A stretch of 32,324 nt of DNA, taken from positions 1-32,324 of the forward strand of contig SVHU01000006.1 of the NCBI GenBank assembly GCA_015055625.1. The letters are read 5' to 3'. Below the pieces are notes generated by a model that saw only the letters and a list, made by a program, of their open reading frames with translations, did not search any database and had not been told where the DNA came from. The position numbers and the translations under genes are program-made. How positions within the stretch are numbered: the stretch's first letter is position 1; each line of letters begins with the position of its first letter. The stretch is from Clostridiales bacterium. GTDB taxonomy: Bacteria > Bacillota > Clostridia > Christensenellales > Pumilibacteraceae. This document shows positions 31,480 to 32,324 of this stretch, in pieces.

Positions 31480-32324
31480 CTACTTGCATTTTCTGCCTAC
31501 GGTAACGTTATCAACTTTTCTGTCCGCAAGCTCTTTTATGGGATTTTTATCCGTTTCATAGCGGTAGTCCATTCCGTACTTTGAGATAAATTTGTCAATA
31601 ACCACGTGGCTTGCAATTTTGCTGTCAGGACGCGTTACGGTAGAGTTATACTTGTAAAAACGTGATGAAGAGGGGAGCGAACAAACGTCGGTATAACCCT
31701 CGCCGTTTGCCGTAATATTGACGGTTTTTGCAAGAACGTCGCGCACAAACGCAATGTTCTCGTTAAAGAGCAAAAGCTGTGGAAAATCTCCGCCCTCTCT
31801 GAACACCGCTTGCCAAGGCTTGCCCTCGTACTTATATAAAAGCTCGGCAACCTTTTGAAGATGTCCGCACTCTTCAAGGTACAGTCTGTGCCAAATCTCT
31901 TTGATATTCTCGTCCGTTTCGTCAGTATAGCACGAGTAGTACAAATAGCACTCGGTGTATTCGTGCATCAGCCAGCACTCCAGCATAGAGCAAGTAGTGT
32001 CAATAAGCGAACCGTATTGCGTTACATGCTGTTCCTCTATCATTGCAATCTCGGTATAAAGCTTTCGACCAAGCGGAGTGGGGTAGATGTTACCAACGTT
32101 CATATAATAATTCATTGTCTGCTGTTCAGCGCCTGTTATAATGTTTACCGTAAGGCGAGTATATGGGTCGGCTAAGTGCGAGCAAATCCACTTCTTAATC
32201 TCGTCCACAGGGTGTCGGGGCTCGGAAATTGTGGGACGGCCGGGCATAATCTCGGTATATTCTTTTACTATATTTTTAGCGTCTATTCCCTGCTCCATTT
32301 TAAGCAGGTTAGAAAATCTGTACA
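31480..32324 (-). CDS. Ferritin-like four-helix protein (5' partial at the window edge)
   Basis: The frame stays open to the window edge (the codons before the Met at 32298 read YRFSNLLK with no ribosome binding site), so the true start is probably outside. Numbering from that Met, two ExxH motifs occur in helices: E88-E-Q-H91 and E143-C-G-H146. Further acids E58, E107 and E113 are spaced as in diiron carboxylate bundles. The C-terminal 90 residues are beta- or loop-rich (SLPSSSRFYKY, HVVIDKFISKYGMDYRYE). It may bind iron or manganese, as rubrerythrin-like proteins do, but oxidase, oxygenase or storage roles cannot be told apart. No partner gene is visible in the window. Confidence 0.65.
   Translation of the reverse strand, partial: YRFSNLLKMEQGIDAKNIVKEYTEIMPGRPTISEPRHPVDEIKKWICSHLADPYTRLTVNIITGAEQQTMNYYMNVGNIYPTPLGRKLYTEIAMIEEQHVTQYGSLIDTTCSMLECWLMHEYTECYLYYSCYTDETDENIKEIWHRLYLEECGHLQKVAELLYKYEGKPWQAVFREGGDFPQLLLFNENIAFVRDVLAKTVNITANGEGYTDVCSLPSSSRFYKYNSTVTRPDSKIASHVVIDKFISKYGMDYRYETDKNPIKELADRKVDNVTVGRKCK

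Overview
The window looks like chromosomal DNA of an AT-rich, Gram-positive, gut-type bacterium, most likely a member of the Clostridia (Bacillota). The grounds are strong AGGAGG-type ribosome binding sites, sigma-A type promoters of the TTGACA/TATAAT form, Gram-positive signal peptides, surface proteins with InlB-like repeats and LamG-like modules, and dense carbohydrate-catabolic content. The genus cannot be read from the sequence. No rRNA, tRNA, CRISPR array, transposase or phage gene was seen.

Layout. (1) 1-4229: the 3' part of a very large secreted repeat protein whose start lies outside the window. (2) 4230-4995 and 5908-6202: two gene-free stretches holding hairpins and two mosaic copies of a palindromic intergenic repeat, on either side of an amidohydrolase gene. 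(3) 6203-14031: a tightly packed + strand cluster with a DegT/StrS-type PLP aminotransferase, an M55 D-aminopeptidase homologue, three Gfo/Idh/MocA oxidoreductases, a CE6/SASA-type esterase, NagA and NagB. It reads as a catabolic route for a modified (acetylated, amino or keto) sugar feeding GlcN-6-P into glycolysis. (4) 14156-18598: a two-domain nuclease (Cas4-like PD-(D/E)XK plus DEDD exonuclease, DUF2779 type), then a cytoplasmic GH3 glycosidase and a VOC protein. (5) 18700-19101: a small protein with two DUF1508 repeats, on the - strand. (6) 19215-26921: an AraC regulator divergent from a three-gene operon encoding a cytoplasmic DraG-type ADP-ribosylglycohydrolase-family protein, a large secreted protein with the same catalytic fold embedded among beta-sandwich modules, and a surface protein that shares the C-terminal binding modules of the secreted enzyme and ends in a Gly-Cys-Gly/transmembrane/basic tail. 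(7) 27021-31296: a cytoplasmic six-hairpin-like candidate carbohydrate enzyme (- strand), a second, divergent AraC regulator, and an MFS permease. (8) 31480-32324: a ferritin-like four-helix protein cut by the window edge.

The most unusual unit is region 6. It pairs an intracellular and an extracellular DraG-fold enzyme with a surface-tethered binder under one AraC regulator, which looks like an uncharacterised glycan or N-glycoside utilisation system. Region 3 is the second most interesting, because two of its three Gfo/Idh proteins have an unusual histidine-containing nucleotide-binding loop. Assignments are from reading motifs by eye; no database search was run.
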